NCBI GenBank assembly: GCA_035578155.1
Contig: JAPWDM010000002.1
Span: 36,814,437-36,878,436 of the forward strand
DNA from: Brachynemurus nebulosus
Taxonomy: Eukaryota; Arthropoda; Insecta; Neuroptera; Myrmeleontidae
Direction of reading: 5' to 3'
DNA: 64,000 bases
In this document: piece after piece, positions 11,923-24,239 of the stretch
How positions within the stretch are numbered: position 1 is the stretch's first letter
Layout of the letters: each line of letters begins with the position of its first letter
Notes under the pieces: model-generated
The model's database searches: none
The model's input: the letters and a program-made list of their open reading frames with translations, nothing else
Told to the model about the DNA's origin: nothing
Program-made: the position numbers and the translations under genes

Positions 11923-13880
11923 ATATGAAATAATTTTGAAAAAGTTCGAAAGAGTCCTTGTATTCAGGGAAATCAACAACATAACACACTTCTTTACATT
12001 TTTTAAAATAATTATCAGATAATTTTTGTTGCATATTTTACAACACCATTGAACAAGGTTATGCACTTTGTCCAGTTAGTTTTACTAATTAATTTGTGTA
12101 ATCATACTTATGTTGATTAACATTTTAAATTTCAGTTCCTCAATTTCATTTTTTTTAAATATATTTTATTTTTACTTAGACGATTATATTTGTGAATGCT
12201 AATGAGGTAATGACTGTCAGTCTGGGCATACGTTAAAGCAAGACATTCATTATATATGATTTTACAAGGAAAAGTACCCAAGTAATAATTCCCGATTTTT
12301 ATAAAACTTCGATGACCATCGTAGCTATTTAATAGGGGTGAAATCCCCCTCAAAATGAGGGAAAAATTCGAATTTCATTTGATTATTTGAAAACTATCGT
12401 AAACAGAGAAAACTTTAAATTAACAACAATTTATTTTTCACGAAGATGGGTGGTTTTACGTTTTAAACGACTATGATAACTGATAAAAGACTCCGTTAAT
12501 TTTCTTTGTACTATACATTTATATCAAGTTTCATAAAAATCGGAAATTATTACCTAAGTAATTTTCTTTGTTAGGCTGACGACAGATATGCGATTTTAAA
12601 TATGATTTAAAATTTGGAGAGAATTAGCAGTGTTAGAATTTTTAGAATATTTGAATAGTTTTTATTTATTCAGTTAGTAGATTAAAAGTTATTTAATCTG
12701 TTCTGTTTTCGAATTTCCATAAGAGTACGTGTAAATTTTTTTTTTTTTTAATAACTTTTTAACGGCTTGGTGAATTGGTTTGAAATTTTCACAGGGGCCT
12801 TAGTATTTAATGAGGAACATTCTACTAAATTTTCAATCGTCTCGTAGCATTTTGAAATTCTCCGAAAAATCCTCAGAATGTACTCAGTCAGCTCTTGTAG
12901 TCAACTGAGAGCTATAGTTTGATGTATTGTACAATCAGTTGTAGTGATAGCTATTATTTAATAAAGATAACTATTTATTTACCTCATAGTTTGTTATACA
13001 ACGCAATTATTCACGAATTTCTAATTTCATGTACTTTTATCTCCGATCGTACCTCCCAAACATCCTTAAATGATTTTAATCGTGGTAAGGAGTTTATGTA
13101 GGAAAAGTCTCAATTTTCTCAAATTAGTAATCAAATATCTAAATCTGTAAAAGACATTATAATTCACAGTCGCTTCACTCTCTGTACTGTTACTCGACTA
13201 TATTTAGAAAGGATACGCACGTAACTATAAGCTTGTTATACATATATCAGTTTAATAGATCAATTTATTCAATTAATATTCGTAACAGGTCAGTAAAAAC
13301 GATGTTTATTAGATGGAAATGAATACTGTTAAAGTATTTGGTACGTGATATTACTACCGCATACTGAATAAATAATGTGTGCACTTTAAATGAACTAACC
13401 AAATCAACTCAAGCCAAACCAAAACGACTGACTTTACTTTCATTATCCACCATATAGTACACTCGTCAGTAAAGGGTCATAAAAATTAGAATGCGTCTAA
13501 TTAAAATTCTGTACATTGTATTCGAGGACCATATCGTTCATTAGACATGCAAAATACAGTACGTAGATTGATCAGCAAGCGAAAGTGTCGTATTGGAATC
13601 GTTTAACTGATTTAATTCACATTATTGGCGACTGTGTTCACGTACGAATTTAAATTTTACTTTTATTTAAAAAGACAATTCGCACGTTTATAAATATAAT
13701 AAACCAATTGTTTCGTGGTTTCAACAGCTTAGAATTATCTGACTGAAATTCTGTACAATATCAGTCCCTTAGAATGCTTTATTCCACTCCCTAAACGACT
13801 CTAAAGTAGCCATATTCATATTTCAATAGCATATCAATTTTCCACACCTAGAAACCTTTCTGTAGATACTCATACTCATA
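11923..13880. other. AT-rich DNA, no gene recognised
   Basis: There is a possible Harbinger-type end near 12571 (TTA followed by GGCTGACGACAGATATGCG) with no partner seen. A small inverted repeat, AGCTCTTGTAGTCAACTGAGAGCT, lies at 12890-12913. No coding region is recognised. Confidence 0.45.
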
Positions 13881-14400
13881 CTAGACTTTTTTGGATCTCA
13901 AGATTCTGAGGGACAGTTTTAAACTCACGTTCATTTTTTTCGAGATTTCAATAATATTTGAGCAAAATTTGATCAAGATTCGTTTAATGATTTATTTCAG
14001 GCGATACTTTCCATTTCACATTAATTTTTGTCAAGTCTCAATAGCAGTATTTGTGCAAAATGTGGTTAAGATCTGTATCACCGTTAATTTAGAGCATTTT
14101 TTGGGTCTTTAAGACCTTTAGGGACAATTTTAATTTCACGATCTTTTCCGGCATCTCAATACCTATAGTATTTAAACAACATTTGGTAAAAATTAATTCA
14201 GGAGATATCACCTCCCTGAGTGCTAATTTTGACCAAACGTTCATTTTCTTTTAATATTTCAATTAGTGATGGGCATAATCGAACGAAAATTAATCGATCA
14301 TTCGATTATTAAAATATCTCGAGATATAATAAAATCATTCGATTATTTTTCATTCGAATGATTTTAAAAAAATATCTCGAGATATTAAATCACTCGATTA

Positions 14401-14544
14401 TTAGCGAATTTCCAGAATAGAAGCTCGCTATTACAGCCACTGTCATGACGCGACTTGAACCCGGGACCATGGCAGAAATTTGTTTTGAGGTCCCTAGAAA
14501 CCGAAAATAATATTCACCAAAATTTATATGTATATATATATGTA

Positions 14545-14585
<41 letters not shown>

Positions 14586-14910
14586 CCGCACGATAACTCT
14601 CGAACGAAATGTCCTAGGTTTACGAAATTTGGTGAAAATGTTGGAAGTCCCAAACCGTTGGACAAGTTCGTTAGCCAGACACGTCGGATGCCAGGAACAT
14701 GGTGTTTGTTCTTGCAAAAAATTAGTTTTTTGCCAAAATTTCCACTTATTTAAAAATTTTTGCGAAATTTTTTTACATCATTTAAACGACGAAAAAAAAT
14801 TACATAAAAAAGGTCTTTAAACTATTATTCTATGTCAACTAGTTTCCGAGAAAATTTAATTTTTATAAAAGGGCATTCGCTATGTTATGCAGGATGCTGC
14901 GACAGGGGTA
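14401..14910 (+). repeat. Interspersed repeat family B, copy B1
   Basis: It begins TTAGCGAATTTCCAGAAT and ends ...TTCGCTATGTTATGCAGG, then ATGCTGCGACAGGGGTA. Landmarks are CAGCCACTGTCATGACGCGA, GAAATTTGTTTTGAGGTCCC, a (TA)n/TG tract, CACGATAACTCTCGAACGAA, CCGTTGGACAAGTTCGTTAG and TTTTTTGCCAAAATTT. GCGAATTTCC near one end and GGAAATTCGC near the other form a subterminal inverted repeat in intact copies. A small hairpin, GCAG-GATG-CTGC, lies near the 3' end. This resembles Helentron/DINE-type repeats, but the class is inferred. Confidence 0.85.
14527..14584. repeat. (TA)n/(TG) microsatellite
   Basis: A TA tract with several TG steps in the middle of repeat copy B1. The plus and minus frames over it at 14390-14820 are translated microsatellite plus repeat. 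Confidence 0.95.
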
Positions 14911-15064
14911 TACCTATATGCATAATTATATGAAAGAATGGTTTGTGGTACAGGAAGATACAGATTGTATATAAGTCATATACGTCATACATATGTATAT
15001 GTTTGTATGTTACTTATATGCCGTTTTTTAGGGTTCCGAAGAAAGTTCTATTTTTTAGAGCTCC

Positions 15065-15408
15065 GAAATAAATCTCCCGAGACTATAATAGAAATTTGTT
15101 TTGGGATCCCTAGAAACCAAAAATAATATTCACTAAAATTTATGTATTAAATTTATATTTAGTCCCACACCGTTGGACAAATTCGTTAGCCAGCCATGTC
15201 GGATGCCTAGAACATGGTTTTTTTGACCATTTTTCGTGAAAACAATTAGTTTTTTGCCAAAATTTTCTAAAGTTAAAAATTTTTTTGACATTTATTTACA
15301 CCATTAGAAAGAGGAGGAAAAATCACTTAAAAGGGTGAAAAATCACAGAAAAACGGATTTTTATAAACGGAAATTCGCTATGTTATGCAGGATGCTGCGA
15401 CAGGGGTA
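15065..15408 (+). repeat. Repeat family B, copy B2
   Basis: It shares GAAATTTGTTTTGGGATCCC, CCGTTGGACAAATTCGTTAG, ATGTCGGATGCCTAGAACAT, TTTTTTGCCAAAATTTTC and the 3' end ATTCGCTATGTTATGCAGGA with copy B1. The (TA)n core is missing. It lies in the same orientation about 150 bp downstream of B1, inside the same hAT. Confidence 0.85.
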
Positions 15409-15598
15409 TTTTTCAATCGAACAGTTTTAAAAATATCTCGAGATAAAACAAATTCGATTTTTTTAAGTGATCGTACAAAATATCAGATAATAAAATTATT
15501 TAATGGGTCGTCATATCTATTGAAAACAGACAACAGTTCAAATTAAAAAAAAGGTATTTGATAGATTTGAGCGTTACTTTATGGTATTCCATTTTAAA

Positions 15599-15821
15599 AT
15601 TAAAAGACAATTTTTTTACTTGACTAATACCACTTTATTTAAAGTTTTTAAATATCTGTGACATAAATAAATTACTACCTCTATTTTCTGTGACATGTTT
15701 CGGACCTATATGGCCATTGGCGAACTGTTCGTTAATAGCCATATGGGTCCGAAACATGTCACAAATATTTAAAAACTTTAAATAAAGTGATATTAGCCAA
15801 GTAAAAAATTGTCTTTTAATT
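15599..15821. repeat. Long hairpin D1
   Basis: The left arm (15599-15714) and the reversed right arm (15737-15821) both read AATTAAAAGACAATTTTTTA, then ACTT...CTAATA.CACTTTATTTAAAG, TTTTTAAATAT.TGTGACATG and TTTCGGACC.ATATGGC. The left arm carries a ~33-bp internal duplication around CTGTGACAT. Just outside is GAGCGTTACTTTATGGTATTCCA (15570-15592), also found beside hairpins D2 and D3, which ties the three together. Confidence 0.85.
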
Positions 15822-15939
15822 AAAAAAAAAGGTTCGGTTCTATTATCATAAGATGAATAGCACAACCTAACAGGGGTGCTTTTTTATTGATACGTTAATG
15901 GTCATGAGCGCTGTATGTGCACCGTCAAGTAAAACCTAA

Positions 15940-16000
15940 TTAACTATGACACAACGCTGTACCACGTCAACAATTGTATATATAAAGTGTATTAGTTGTC
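15940..16000 (+). promoter_or_regulatory. Possible core promoter block (TATA)
   Basis: CGCTGTACCACGTCAACAA (15955-15973) is followed by a TATATATAAAG box (15977-15987). The same 19-bp phrase, with one base changed, occurs at 50428-50446, again followed by GTATAAAAC. A conserved block upstream of a TATA-like box at two unrelated loci is compatible with a transposon promoter. No gene is seen downstream at either site. Confidence 0.3.
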
Positions 16001-16485
16001 AAAATACTGTGCTAGTGGGGTGTTTCGTCATTATAGATAATGACCGTCAAAGTGTTAAAGTGCGGACTATTAAAATGGAACAACCGATAATTCTGTAATT
16101 AGTAATGGTTTAATCTCTAATGGACATTAATATTATAAAAAATAGATTTTTAAAGATAATATGATAAACCACCTAAAAACACATTTATTGCATCTCAATA
16201 ACTAAATAATATAACCGATAAAAATAATCGATAAATAATTGTTAAAAATAATCGAAAGAAAATAATTGATAATATTAATCGAATGAAACATAGTCGATAA
16301 AAGTAATCGAATGAAAATAATCGATAAAAATAATCGAATGATTAATTGATTATTAAAATCACTCGATTAAAAATAATCGATTATTGACATCATTCGATTA
16401 TTCCCGTCACTAATTTCAATAGTATTTTAAGCAAAATTTTATCAAGATCCATCCAGTCGTTTGTTTTGTACCCTTTTTGGAGCCA

Positions 16486-17124
16486 TTATATCCTACGGGA
16501 CAAGGTGGCGTATATTAGAACGTAACCATATTACCTTATCCGCCACTAAAAAATGTTTGAATCGGTTGGATAGTTCTCGAGGTTAGCCCAAAGCTCTCAA
16601 GGAAACAAGTTCACGAATTCTTACTTCATTATATTAGTTTGAAGTATGATTAGTAAGAAAGAGATTCACTTACAGATAATACTTTCAGTTATAAATTATT
16701 CAAGATCCTATTCATGTGGTAGTTAGTGACTGTTTCTCAGAAAGAAAACATCCTTTTCTCGTTTGGGGTTTTCCAATTCAAAAAGTCAAAGATTTTGCGT
16801 GTAGACAAGAATTGGAAAGGATTACGTTTTCTTTTTTCGTTATTAAAAAAAAAAAAAAAAACTAAACACAAAATATCTAATTTGATGAACCAGCCAAGTG
16901 GCTGGTATTAAATCACTGGAACCTGGATTGGTTCAATCATTAATGATATTGCGCGACTGTCAAAGGTAAACCGAGACCCCTATACGCTCAATAATATTGC
17001 ACAAAATCTGAGATTGTATAATATTATGGATTGTCTATAAGTTATATTGAAGGGATTGGTTGTGCTGATCAAAAACAGTTTGAAATATATTGTGCAATGA
17101 GTGAATATTATATCGTCTATAGCA
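16486..17124. other. Mostly non-coding; repeat tail at 16500-16600
   Basis: TTGAATCGGTTGGATAGTTC then TCGAGGTTAGC (16558-16588) matches the style of widespread insect interspersed-repeat tails (AATCGGTTCAGTAGTTC-like). The source family is not identified, and the rest shows nothing. Confidence 0.4.
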
Positions 17125-17429
17125 CAGATTCCCAACGGGGGCGATACCGCCCCCGCCAGTGGGCGCTGGAGCCTTCCAGGGGGCGGTAACGGATAAGGTT
17201 GTCAAGAAGAGTGGTCAAATAAGTAAATTAATATAATAAACATATTTATTAAAAAGGTAAATTAGGCATTTTACAGCCGACGAGCAAAAAAAAAGGTCGC
17301 CGGTTGTGAAAAAAGGGCGGCATTTGTACAAATTGAGGAGTAAAAAAAAACCCGCGGCGCTGCTAGGGGGCTTTGAAATTTCTGTTCTATACTAAAGGGG
17401 GCAGTGGTCCAGAAAAGGTTGGGAATCTA
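17125..17429. mobile_element. Probable hAT MITE, ~305 bp
   Basis: The left end CAGATTCCCAACGGGGGCG and the reversed right end TAGATTCCCAACCTTTTCTG share AGATTCCCAAC, close to the common CAGNGGTTCCCAACC hAT terminus. The body is rich in GGGGGCGG / CCGCCCCC and contains GACGAGCAAAAAAAA, as in hAT family K. The target duplication is not clean (CTATAGCA and CTATGGTC if the ends are shifted), hence the reduced confidence. Confidence 0.65.
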
Positions 17430-17744
17430 TGGTCCATAGGCTTTGTAGATATTATTGGCGCAATATCACTTTATTTGTTTAAGTTTTGATTTGTTTATTA
17501 TTTTGTAATGCCACATATACCTATTGGGTATTATTTGAACCAGTTTGTACATTTATTAGGTACATTCAATTTATTATACAAATTTCTGTTACAAATTATT
17601 GAAGTGTCTAGAGAAAGCCTCCAAAAATTACAAAAGTTGATTGCCCACTATTATTGAATGTGTATCGGAGCCGCTTTAAGGATTTTGAGTCGCTACAATC
17701 AAAATGATGAAAACCAGTTGAAATTAACAAAAGTCGATAGATAT
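17430..17744. other. AT-rich spacer
   Basis: Nothing recognised. Confidence 0.5.
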
Positions 17745-17965
17745 TAGAATAAAAAAAAATTCCCTTAAAGTTTTATATTGGTTTGGAAGCTTTTCGATGA
17801 GAAAAATGCATTATAATATATGGCAAAATGCATGTACTCTTATGGGAAATAGCGAATTTTTGTTATATTTCAATGAAAAATGATGATAAAAATCTGAAAT
17901 TTTGCATAGTAAACCGGTAAATCTGTATAAACACGTACACAAAATTTCAAAAAGTTTTGGAAACG
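17745..17965 (+). repeat. Repeat family H, copy H1
   Basis: The blocks TTCCCTTAAAGTTT, GAGAAAAATGCATTATA, TATGGCAAAATGCATGTACT, TTATGGGAAATAG, ATTTCAATGAAAAATGA and TTTTGCATAGTAAAC match the reverse complement of 53545-53765 in the same order. It is an old, diverged interspersed repeat of unknown class. Confidence 0.8.
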
Positions 17966-20029
17966 CTTTGTTGAAAAAAGTGAATTATTTTAGATTTCTG
18001 GAATAGATGAATTATTAACCTGAAATCGCGCAACGTCGCTTTAAATGAAATATAGCGGAAAATTTGAACATAAAAAAAATTTTCTGTAACTTTCAATAGC
18101 ACAAAAAATATACTATACCTTACAATAGTATTATATAATAGCATAAAATAATTTCCTCGGTCATTGGAAATTTTTTAAAGAAAATATGATGTGGATTGTA
18201 TTGGGCAACATAAAAACACAGTAGCAAATCGTCCCTAAACTTAAATAGTTCAGAGTCAATTTTTTGATAACACAATGTATGCAGCAAATAAAATATATAC
18301 AACACATTTTCTTAATTTATTAACATAAATCACTCACATGTCATAATAAAATAACTTTAAAAATAACCTACATAACCTAATAAAAACTGGTCGAATGCAT
18401 TGCACGACGTAATACAGCTAATTGCTAACAAAAAATTTTTGGATGTATTTAAACTACTTAAGTGATATCTACAATTCTAATATTGTAAATTGCCGAATTT
18501 AAACATGCATTACTTTTGAAATGGAGTATACGCAATTAATCGGACTGTACAAGCTCAACGTCGTTAAGATGTGTTCTATGACAAAAAAGAAATTCCAAGG
18601 GCAATAATCAAAATAATATGCGTAGTCCTACCAATTACTTTTAAAGGGACATAAAAAATACTCTTTTAATATAATTTTCACAAAGATTCAGTACTGCTTA
18701 AACTAAAAATTCTCGCGCAGATTTACACTAACTTTTTACTAACATTGAGAGTAAATTTTATTTTCATTGCTTACACATGAAACAAAAAACAACACAAAAC
18801 GAATAATTTAATATTATTGTAATCAGAATCACAAGCGGTGAATTGGGAAAGTGATACAGAAAATTATTTTATGCTCAATGAATATTATATCATATGAGTG
18901 AGTTGAACTGAGTTTATGTTATACACGGCATAACATCATATACATTAACATTACATAGCTAACATAAGTAATATAACCTATATTTCACTCTTTCCTTTTA
19001 TAGTAAGCTAACTTTTTACTATATGTAAGTGAATTTGTAACATTTCATCATCGCCGCAAACAGTTAATAAATGATAATAAGTATACATACACAATATGTA
19101 ATATAAATAAATATGTTTAAAAGAAATTACCACTTTTATGTATAAAATTGAAGAACAATATAAAAAAATGCAAGATCTTTTTCCTCTTATTTAAATTAAA
19201 AATCGATTATAAAAACGTTAGAAATAGACAATTTACACTTAAATATTTTAAAATTGTTCTTTTCACTTTAATTTTATTTTATTTAATGTCTAGTTTGATT
19301 GTTACTTTTACTCTAAAAATGCCAAAAAAATTATTTAAAGTGGTTAAAATTATTTAAGAATTTTATCTTTTGTCCGCCAAACCAATAAAGATCTCGTATT
19401 ACGCATACAGACAAGTTCAAGAACGGTCAGTAATATATCTGGACGAGTCAAGGTGGAACCTGTACTATCATCTGTATAATTACACGTTATTGTCTATATT
19501 ACAATTTTATAGTATAAATTTTCCTCTAAAAGTTCAGAGAGACATCCGGTTGACACATAATAATGTTTTAAAGTAAGTGGTCAATAGGTTTTTCTATACG
19601 TCATTTTCGGTTAATAAAGCGCGTACCTACGTAATTATTTTTACCACGGATTGATTGAATATTTTGAATGAGAATCTTCCTTTGACTGAAGAAGACTTCC
19701 TTTTCTTAACATAATATGATGGTGGTAGCACTGAACAACAGTGCAATGGAAGTCATTTTAAACCATAGTTACACAATACCTATTATTTTTATTACTCTAA
19801 CTTACTCTTCATTGTTTAGGCGGTTGTTTCACTGTCATAGTTATAGATATATTTGTTAAAGATCTTTGATCAAATCTATGATCAAATATTAAGAAAATGT
19901 CGGACTATGGAAATATTGTAAGAGTTGATCAATTAATTACACTGTAATAAATATTTCTTCGGAAAGTTTTTTTTGAGTATTATTATTTAAAATATTTAAA
20001 AAATATATTAAGACGGATATTCATTAAGA
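17966..20029. other. AT-rich DNA, no gene recognised
   Basis: Short frames here (17947-18305 minus, 19148-19576 plus) are A/T-driven and show no domain. No bounded repeat was identified. Confidence 0.5.
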
Positions 20030-20470
20030 CGGATCAAAATTTTGAGTATCGATTTCGAGAATGCTTATTCTATTCAACTACCAAAATTCCTGTTAACTAA
20101 TAGTTTCTTATCTTAATTATGTAATGTTTAATGTAAATGCGTCTTTAATGCTATATACTGTTTCTAAACTTCAAAATTGTTACTAACCTAAGAGAGTACC
20201 ATATTTAACTCAAATTTGGTTACTATTTGCAGTGGCGGTTTCATTATAGAAATATTGAAACTATATTTTTTGAACTGTCATAAACATATTATCAATTACT
20301 AATTGTCTGCTATATTGATTTATTATTCTAACTGAATAAGATATCCGATTCTTAACTATTTTAGGAGGGACCTGAAGTCATTCTTAACTTACCTCCACCT
20401 TCCTTAAATTATTTCATAGCATGTTAAAAAGCAGCAAAATAAAATAATAGTAAGATAGGAATCACTTTTA
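20030..20470 (+). repeat. Diverged repeat family J, copy J2
   Basis: It contains the ordered blocks CTACCAAAATTCCTGTTAAC, CTAACCTAAGAGAGTACCAT, TGAACTGTCATAAACAT, TCTAACTGAATAAGATATCC, TTTTAGGAGGGACCTGAAGT and TTAAAAAGCAGCAAAATAA. These are also found at 35660-36235 and, split by two younger insertions, at 42970-44550. It supplies the pre-insertion reference for those two insertions. Confidence 0.75.
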
Positions 20471-21264
20471 AGAAGTTTTGTAGTAACATAAGGAGAGGTT
20501 ATTAATAAATTATTTCAAACCATAAAAAAATAACATATTGTAGAAAAAAATAGGCCATCAAAATAACCTGTTTTACAATCCAAACTTCATTTACGTAGGT
20601 ATCATTTTTTTGTGGTATTCTAATTATTATGTATTAACATTTGTGGCCGGTAAAATTATAATTAATAACAAAAACAATACAACACACATATCATCGCGGA
20701 AAAACGACCATGTGACATGACCTTGTGGTTGCTATTGTTTGGTCAGTGGGTGTAATAGAACAAGTAGTACATCTTTTCTTGTCATATCCGTATCACATAT
20801 GTAATAATATTGTATGAATCACCATTTTATTTCAGTATGTATTGATACATCGAACAGAACCAATATTTTATGGATGATTGATAAAAAATTCCAAATTAAA
20901 TAACCCATTCCACATTTACAAGTTTATTGCGATGGAATTGAAATATGTATTTCTGTTAAGTATGAATTATTATGAAACGTAGTTATGGTTTTTTTTTATT
21001 TTTCTTTATTTAAAATCCTGTTTGAATTAATAAAAATTCCAAAGAAGTAATTTAATTATTGTACATTATTTGTGATTACTTTTATTTTTTATTACTTCAT
21101 TAAATTTTTGTCACAAACAAATACATATTTAAAAGAAAAAATTATATTAATAATTCATAATTACGTATACTTACACTTTAATTCCTTTGCAATATTACAA
21201 ATTGTACAATTATTTTGAGAGTGCGTATTTCATGCAACTAATATTCTTATGTTAAATGTTACTG
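20471..21264. other. AT-rich spacer
   Basis: No gene, RNA or bounded repeat recognised. Confidence 0.5.
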
Positions 21265-21267
21265 TTA

Positions 21268-21440
21268 GGCTGATCGTCCTTTGGATGCGGAAACGTGCGA
21301 TATTTAATTCTGACGAATACGCATGAAAACGGCCGAACGATCCAAACAGCTGTGAAGCTATACATCCTCGTCCATTGAAAGCGTCTCGTTCGTCCATTTC
21401 CGTGCGTATAATTGCGACGTGCGACAAAGGACGACTGGCC
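21268..21440. mobile_element. Harbinger-like MITE, 173 bp
   Basis: TTA at 21265-21267 and 21441-21443 flanks inverted ends GGCTGATCGTCCTTTG and, reversed, GGCCAGTCGTCCTTTG (13 of 16). Inverted similarity continues inward (AATACGCATGAAAACGGCCG versus ATACGCACGGAAATGGACGA), so most of the unit can fold back. TTA target sites and GGC-starting termini are typical of PIF/Harbinger. It is clearly less AT-rich than its flanks. The minus-strand frame at 21230-21427 is only the element read through. Confidence 0.75.
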
Positions 21441-21487
21441 TTACGGCTAATATGCGAAAACTTTCATTACACGTACTAGCCAGTTAA

Positions 21488-22408
21488 CCCTAGAATCATA
21501 CGTTGGTCTACGAGTCAAGTTAATCATACATCGGCGTCGTTTCGACGAATGGACTTTTTACGGGGAGTTTTAGAGTTTATTTGCAAAAAACATTTTTTTT
21601 ACATAACAATACTATAAAAGCGAACAAAATATTTAAAAAAATTGGATTTGGAAAAATTTCTTAATATAAATATTTATTAATTTTTTTAATTTTTTAATCA
21701 AAGCATATTTTCACTATAAAAATTAAAAAATAGATAAATACATCAGTTGTATCATAAAACATGTCTTTCAAGTAATTAATTTATGAACATTATGAGTCAG
21801 TGGACATGTGTGACTTTACAGAATGTGAAATTTCTCAGTCATAAATATTCCTATAGATATGTAGTTATTTCCCCATTAGGCACATTTGTAAATTTTCTAG
21901 AATTTGTTAGTAATTTTTCAAATAAGATCTCAAAAAATAATAAAAATTAAAATATTTTCCACAAAATAAATTGTTAACCTTTTATTAAGTCACTTGAAAC
22001 GCATTCTTTAGCTTTCGATTCAATATATTAAAACTTCAGTATTATGTCGTCTCTACAAGTCAAACAGCTGTAATCATCTTTCACATTATCTTAATCATTG
22101 AATAAATTAATTATAACTTGCATATCTTTAATAAATTTTAGAAAAATTGGGAAAACTTGTATATGTGGAGTACAAAATCTTTAAAAAAAAATATAGGTTA
22201 ATCATACATCGTCGTCCTTTTGACGCACACTATTTCAGTATAAAAAAAACGACAATAGCTATAAACAGAATTTATACGTCTTATGTGTTATAATAACAAA
22301 TAAATTAGATAACAGAAGTTTCACAGCAAGCAGGTACCGACAAGTTGTAATACTGGAGCAGGTAGAGAAGTTCGTTCGTCGTTTTGACGAGTACGTATGA
22401 TTCTAGGG
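21488..22408. mobile_element. piggyBac-like MITE copy 1, 921 bp
   Basis: TTAA at 21484-21487 and 22409-22412 flanks perfect 16-bp inverted ends CCCTAGAATCATACGT; CCCTAGAA is also the start of the classic piggyBac terminus. Subterminal CATACATCG-CGTC-TTTGACG blocks occur near 21528, 22204 and 22378, suggesting repeated binding sites. The A/T-rich interior shows no transposase. A closely similar copy lies at 43071-43970. Confidence 0.95.
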
Positions 22409-22412
22409 TTAA

Positions 22413-24239
22413 ATCGCGAATCAACCAAAAACACCGGATAATATGTGACGAAATGCATGTATTTCAAACATTTTCGGTAATCATCCGGTTTCTACGCGAT
22501 TTATCCGACGAGTTCCATTTATAACAAACAAAGGTTTTAGGACCTTTATTGATTCTTTATTGATTTTTTAATTTCATTTCTTTGTTTTTGAATTTTATGT
22601 GGTGATTCTTTTTATCACTTGATTTTGCGGGCTTGTCGTCATTTTTGAACTTTTGTTCCTTATCATTGTAATTTCCCCGCACTTGGTTTTGATTTGTTTA
22701 ATTGTAATACATATTTTTAGTAGCTACTTGTTTTTCTGATGTTTTAATTCTAATGATGCTTTAACTTTAAGACATACGGTATATTACAGTTACATGTGTA
22801 AATAATTTTAGTAAGTGTTTGTAGCAAAATTTAACTATTTTCAAATATTTTTATAATTAATTAGTCAAAATAAATATCATTAGGTATTAATATTACTTCA
22901 AATTATTATCAATAAAAAAATAATTATATTTTAATATAGCGTTAAATTTTATCATTCTTTTCTACGATTTAGCCGTTAAATTATGTGTACTTACGTATTT
23001 GACAAAAGTAAATTTGTACAGTAAAATTTCAAACTAGTATCGTATTAGAGCGTGAAATTAGAATTGTAAAAGTTGGGAACAGACACAATAGAATTGAATG
23101 TGTAAGGTTAAAGACAGAAAAAAGAAAATTTTTAATAAAGAAATTTAGTTTATACTGGTAAACGAAAACATAATAATAAACTAAAAAATTTTGCAAAATA
23201 TAGTTCAGGAAAAAAGCTGTAGACAATTTCTCCTTTATCCGAAAAAATATTGAATCATGTACATGTTTTTGTTCGAATTAATACCATTGTTAAAAAAGAA
23301 AATTATTACATTGTGAGATTCGAACAAAAGATCTCCTGGATTATGTGTACGAAACTGTAGCGGTAACGAATTTACCTATATATTTTTTACATGACGCATA
23401 CATTATTGGAAATTTGTCTTTAAGATTTTACCAAAGTACATATTTTTAGGTAATATTTTGCTTTCGATTCAACAGAATATAAAACTGAGGGATTTTTTAA
23501 GACGTCTTAACAGTCATCACCATTCCAAACCTATCCAAAGTTAAACGGTCTTTATACATAGTTCGGTTCCGGAAATGACATTTACTCTGTCTTTGTAATA
23601 TTTATTAATTAATAACTGCGTTGTGGGTTGTGGATATTCCACGTACTTTACCACAAAAAGGGAATTTATTAACACTTTTTAAATTTAATATAATACGTAT
23701 ATCTATCTATTAAATTATTTATAACTACATTAAATTTATTTTTCTTTTTTATACAATTTTGTATAAGTGATATGAACACCAAAGGTCGAATCATCGGTCA
23801 GACGTTTATTTTGAATGTATAGGGAAGTTGGAAATGTTTTTGTTTTCCTTGAAATAATTTTATACTTTTTATTCATTATAAATACTTATATGTATCGTTG
23901 AAAAAATCACCAACCTGTCAACCGCAACAAAGAATTTTTATTTTTTTTGTGCAAAATTAACTGTAGTTTTATTTTTGTTAAAAAAACTGTTTCCATTTTA
24001 ACTATAATTAAGGCAAATAATTACTGAGTTAGATTTGGTAGTTCTACTGTTGAAAATTTTAAATCTGATTCATGATATAAGATGAAAGGGAAAATTTTAC
24101 AAAATTTATGCGTTTTAACAAAATCTTAATCGGGGATTTACTGGTTTTGGTAATAAATAGAGAAATAATTGTATTCGAATTCTTTTATGTTAATTCCAAC
24201 AAAAATATATTCTTCTGAGAAAAATAATTTTTTTTTAAC
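22413..24239. other. AT-rich DNA, no gene recognised
   Basis: No domain-bearing frame. The minus-strand frame 23029-23226 is hydrophobic only because it is A/T-rich. No repeat boundaries are seen. Confidence 0.5.

Larger units (their letters stand above)
14264..16412. mobile_element. hAT element, 2149 bp, non-autonomous
   Basis: The 8-bp duplication is perfect: ATTTCAAT at 14256-14263 and 16413-16420. The inverted ends are TAGTGATGGGCATAATCGAA and, reversed, TAGTGACGGGAATAATCGAA (18 of 20). Subterminal regions are packed with ATTCGATTAT / ATAATCGA motifs and ATATCTCGAGATAT palindromes, a usual layout for transposase binding in hATs. No transposase homology is visible inside. The interior has been filled with repeat copies B1 and B2, hairpin D1 and a TATA-containing block near 15950. 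Confidence 0.95.
13885..16485 (+). repeat. Degenerate tandem repeat split by a hAT
   Basis: A phrase close to TCAATAGTATTTGAGCAAAA then TTTGGTCAAGATC.GTTCAG occurs near 13951, 14038, 14158 and, after the inserted hAT, at 14256/16413-16460. A second anchor, GGATCT..AGA..T.AGGGACA then TTTTAA, occurs at 13892 and 14102. Units are therefore roughly 100-210 bp and strongly diverged. The hAT element 14264-16412 interrupts the last unit, and the 8-bp duplication ATTTCAAT lies in the repeat. Confidence 0.65.

Noticed and set aside
12571..12600. Harbinger element starting TTA-GGCTGACGACAGATATGCG
   Set aside because: No inverted partner within reach.
14440..14470. tRNA-like box B in repeat family B (GGGTTCAAGTCG on the minus strand)
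   Set aside because: No box A at the right spacing and the phrase is not kept in other B copies.
20231..20300. hAT start CAGTGGCGGTTT
   Set aside because: No partner terminus nearby, and the position is inside repeat J2, whose other copies continue through it.
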